A stretch of 41,178 nucleotides of DNA from the NCBI GenBank assembly GCA_038046465.1, contig JBBSWB010000055.1:1-41178 (forward strand), in the 5' to 3' direction. Position 1 is the first letter of the stretch. Each line of letters opens with the position of its first letter. Source of the DNA: JBBSWB01 sp038046465 (GTDB lineage Archaea; Nanobdellota; Nanobdellia; Woesearchaeales; GW2011-AR9). Made by a program: the position numbers and the translations under genes. The notes beneath the pieces are model-generated. The model saw nothing but the letters and a program-made list of their open reading frames with translations. It did no database searches and was not told the origin of the DNA. Positions 40,734-41,178 of this stretch are shown here, piece by piece.

Positions 40734-41114
40734 TTACCTTGCTGAAATTGCTTTACTTGATCGAGTAGCTCCGATACCTGCTGAACTGTGTGTAACCATT
40801 TTTCGAGTATGGGAAAATTCACCAAATCGGTGACCCAACATTTCTGAAGTGATTGCAACCGGAACATATTCTTTTCCGTTATAGACTTTAATCATTTTTC
40901 CAATCATACTGGGCAGGATAATCATATTTCGGCAATGAGTTTTAATGTTGTTATCATTAGCATCAATTTTCTTTAATAATTTCTTTTGTTGTTCGGTAAA
41001 GCCTTTCTTTAATGATCTTCGTTGTTGTGCTGGAATCATGTTCATGAACTCCTTAAAGTCCATTGTTTTAAGTTCATCTTCGCTTTTACCATGCCATCTG
41101 AATTCTTTTGCCAT
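40734..41114 (-). CDS. rps19: 30S ribosomal protein uS19
   Basis: 126 residues, normal for archaea. KEFRWHGKSEDELKTMDFKE, GKMIKVYNGKEYVPVAITSE, MLGHRFGEFSHTRKMVTHS and GIGATRSSK are uS19 marks. It binds the 30S head with uS13. It is the first gene of the operon within the window; uL2 would normally precede it. The 64 nt before it hold a TATA-like CATTTAAAG (41146-41154) about 36 nt upstream; I cannot tell whether it is a promoter or the end of another gene. Confidence 0.96.
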   Translation of the reverse strand: MAKEFRWHGKSEDELKTMDFKEFMNMIPAQQRRSLKKGFTEQQKKLLKKIDANDNNIKTHCRNMIILPSMIGKMIKVYNGKEYVPVAITSEMLGHRFGEFSHTRKMVTHSSAGIGATRSSKAISAR

Positions 41115-41178
41115 GACCTTTTACTAAGTTTAATCAAACAGTAACTTTAAATGTCACCAATTGACGACTTGTCCCCCA

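Noticed and set aside
41115..41178. Possible end of uL2 before uS19
   Set aside because: None of the three minus-strand frames shows a recognisable uL2 C-terminus, and a TATA-like box is also present; too short to decide.
1..41178. CRISPR arrays, insertion sequences, rRNA genes, prophage genes, replication origin
   Set aside because: Looked for regularly spaced repeats, transposase-like genes with terminal repeats, rRNA signatures and Orc1/Cdc6 boxes; none seen. The only mobile element is the intein.

Overview
The window is a compact, AT-rich archaeal chromosome segment. The archaeal markers are eukaryote-like ribosomal proteins (eS1, eS4, eS19, eL14, eL19, eL31, eL32, eL34, eL39), Cbf5, Pelota, aIF1, RNase P Rpp29, an intron-containing tRNA-Lys, and TATA boxes centred 26-29 nt ahead of apparently leaderless genes. 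The many short orphan genes, cell-surface proteins without clear homologues, a GpsA-type glycerol-3-phosphate dehydrogenase and an archaeal YidC-like protein suggest a DPANN lineage (Woesearchaeota/Pacearchaeota-like). That lineage call is an inference, not a proof.

Layout. 1-3041: two related membrane/coiled-coil modules on the minus strand, one split over two coupled genes and one fused, with a small orphan gene between them. 3228-4670: eS19-eL39-eL31 operon ending in a small two-TM protein. 4739-7207: cbf5 interrupted by a 503-residue intein carrying a LAGLIDADG endonuclease. 7179-10109: lipoprotein, orphan, phosphoesterase, eS1, glutaredoxin. 10183-11387: gpsA and tRNA-Lys(CUU). 11423-15529: three surface or membrane genes (lipoprotein, five-TM protein, pilin-like protein). 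15628-18702: small orphans, pelota and a TrmB-type regulator. 18868-22050: pheS-pheT. 22035-24560: eL34-eL14 followed by two unknown genes. 24767-28142: unknown protein, thioredoxin-fold protein, YidC-like protein, polysaccharide deacetylase. 28185-41114: the S10/spc-type ribosomal operon from uS19 to secY on the minus strand.

The ribosomal operon keeps the usual archaeal order, but three small two-TM genes are spliced into it: one between uS3 and uL29, two between uS17 and uL14. Every junction is a 4-nt ATGA stop/start overlap. A fourth relative ends the eS19-eL39-eL31 operon. They fall into two sequence types (MSL- and MKIS-starting) and carry paired cysteines in the loop predicted to face outward. 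I regard this set as the most interesting feature of the window.

Two expression modes are visible. First genes of units usually have a TATA box about 27 nt before the ATG and little or no leader. Internal genes, and a few with leaders, use GAGGT/GGAGG Shine-Dalgarno sites. Two translation genes, rpl34e and rnp1, have a stable hairpin directly in front of the Shine-Dalgarno.
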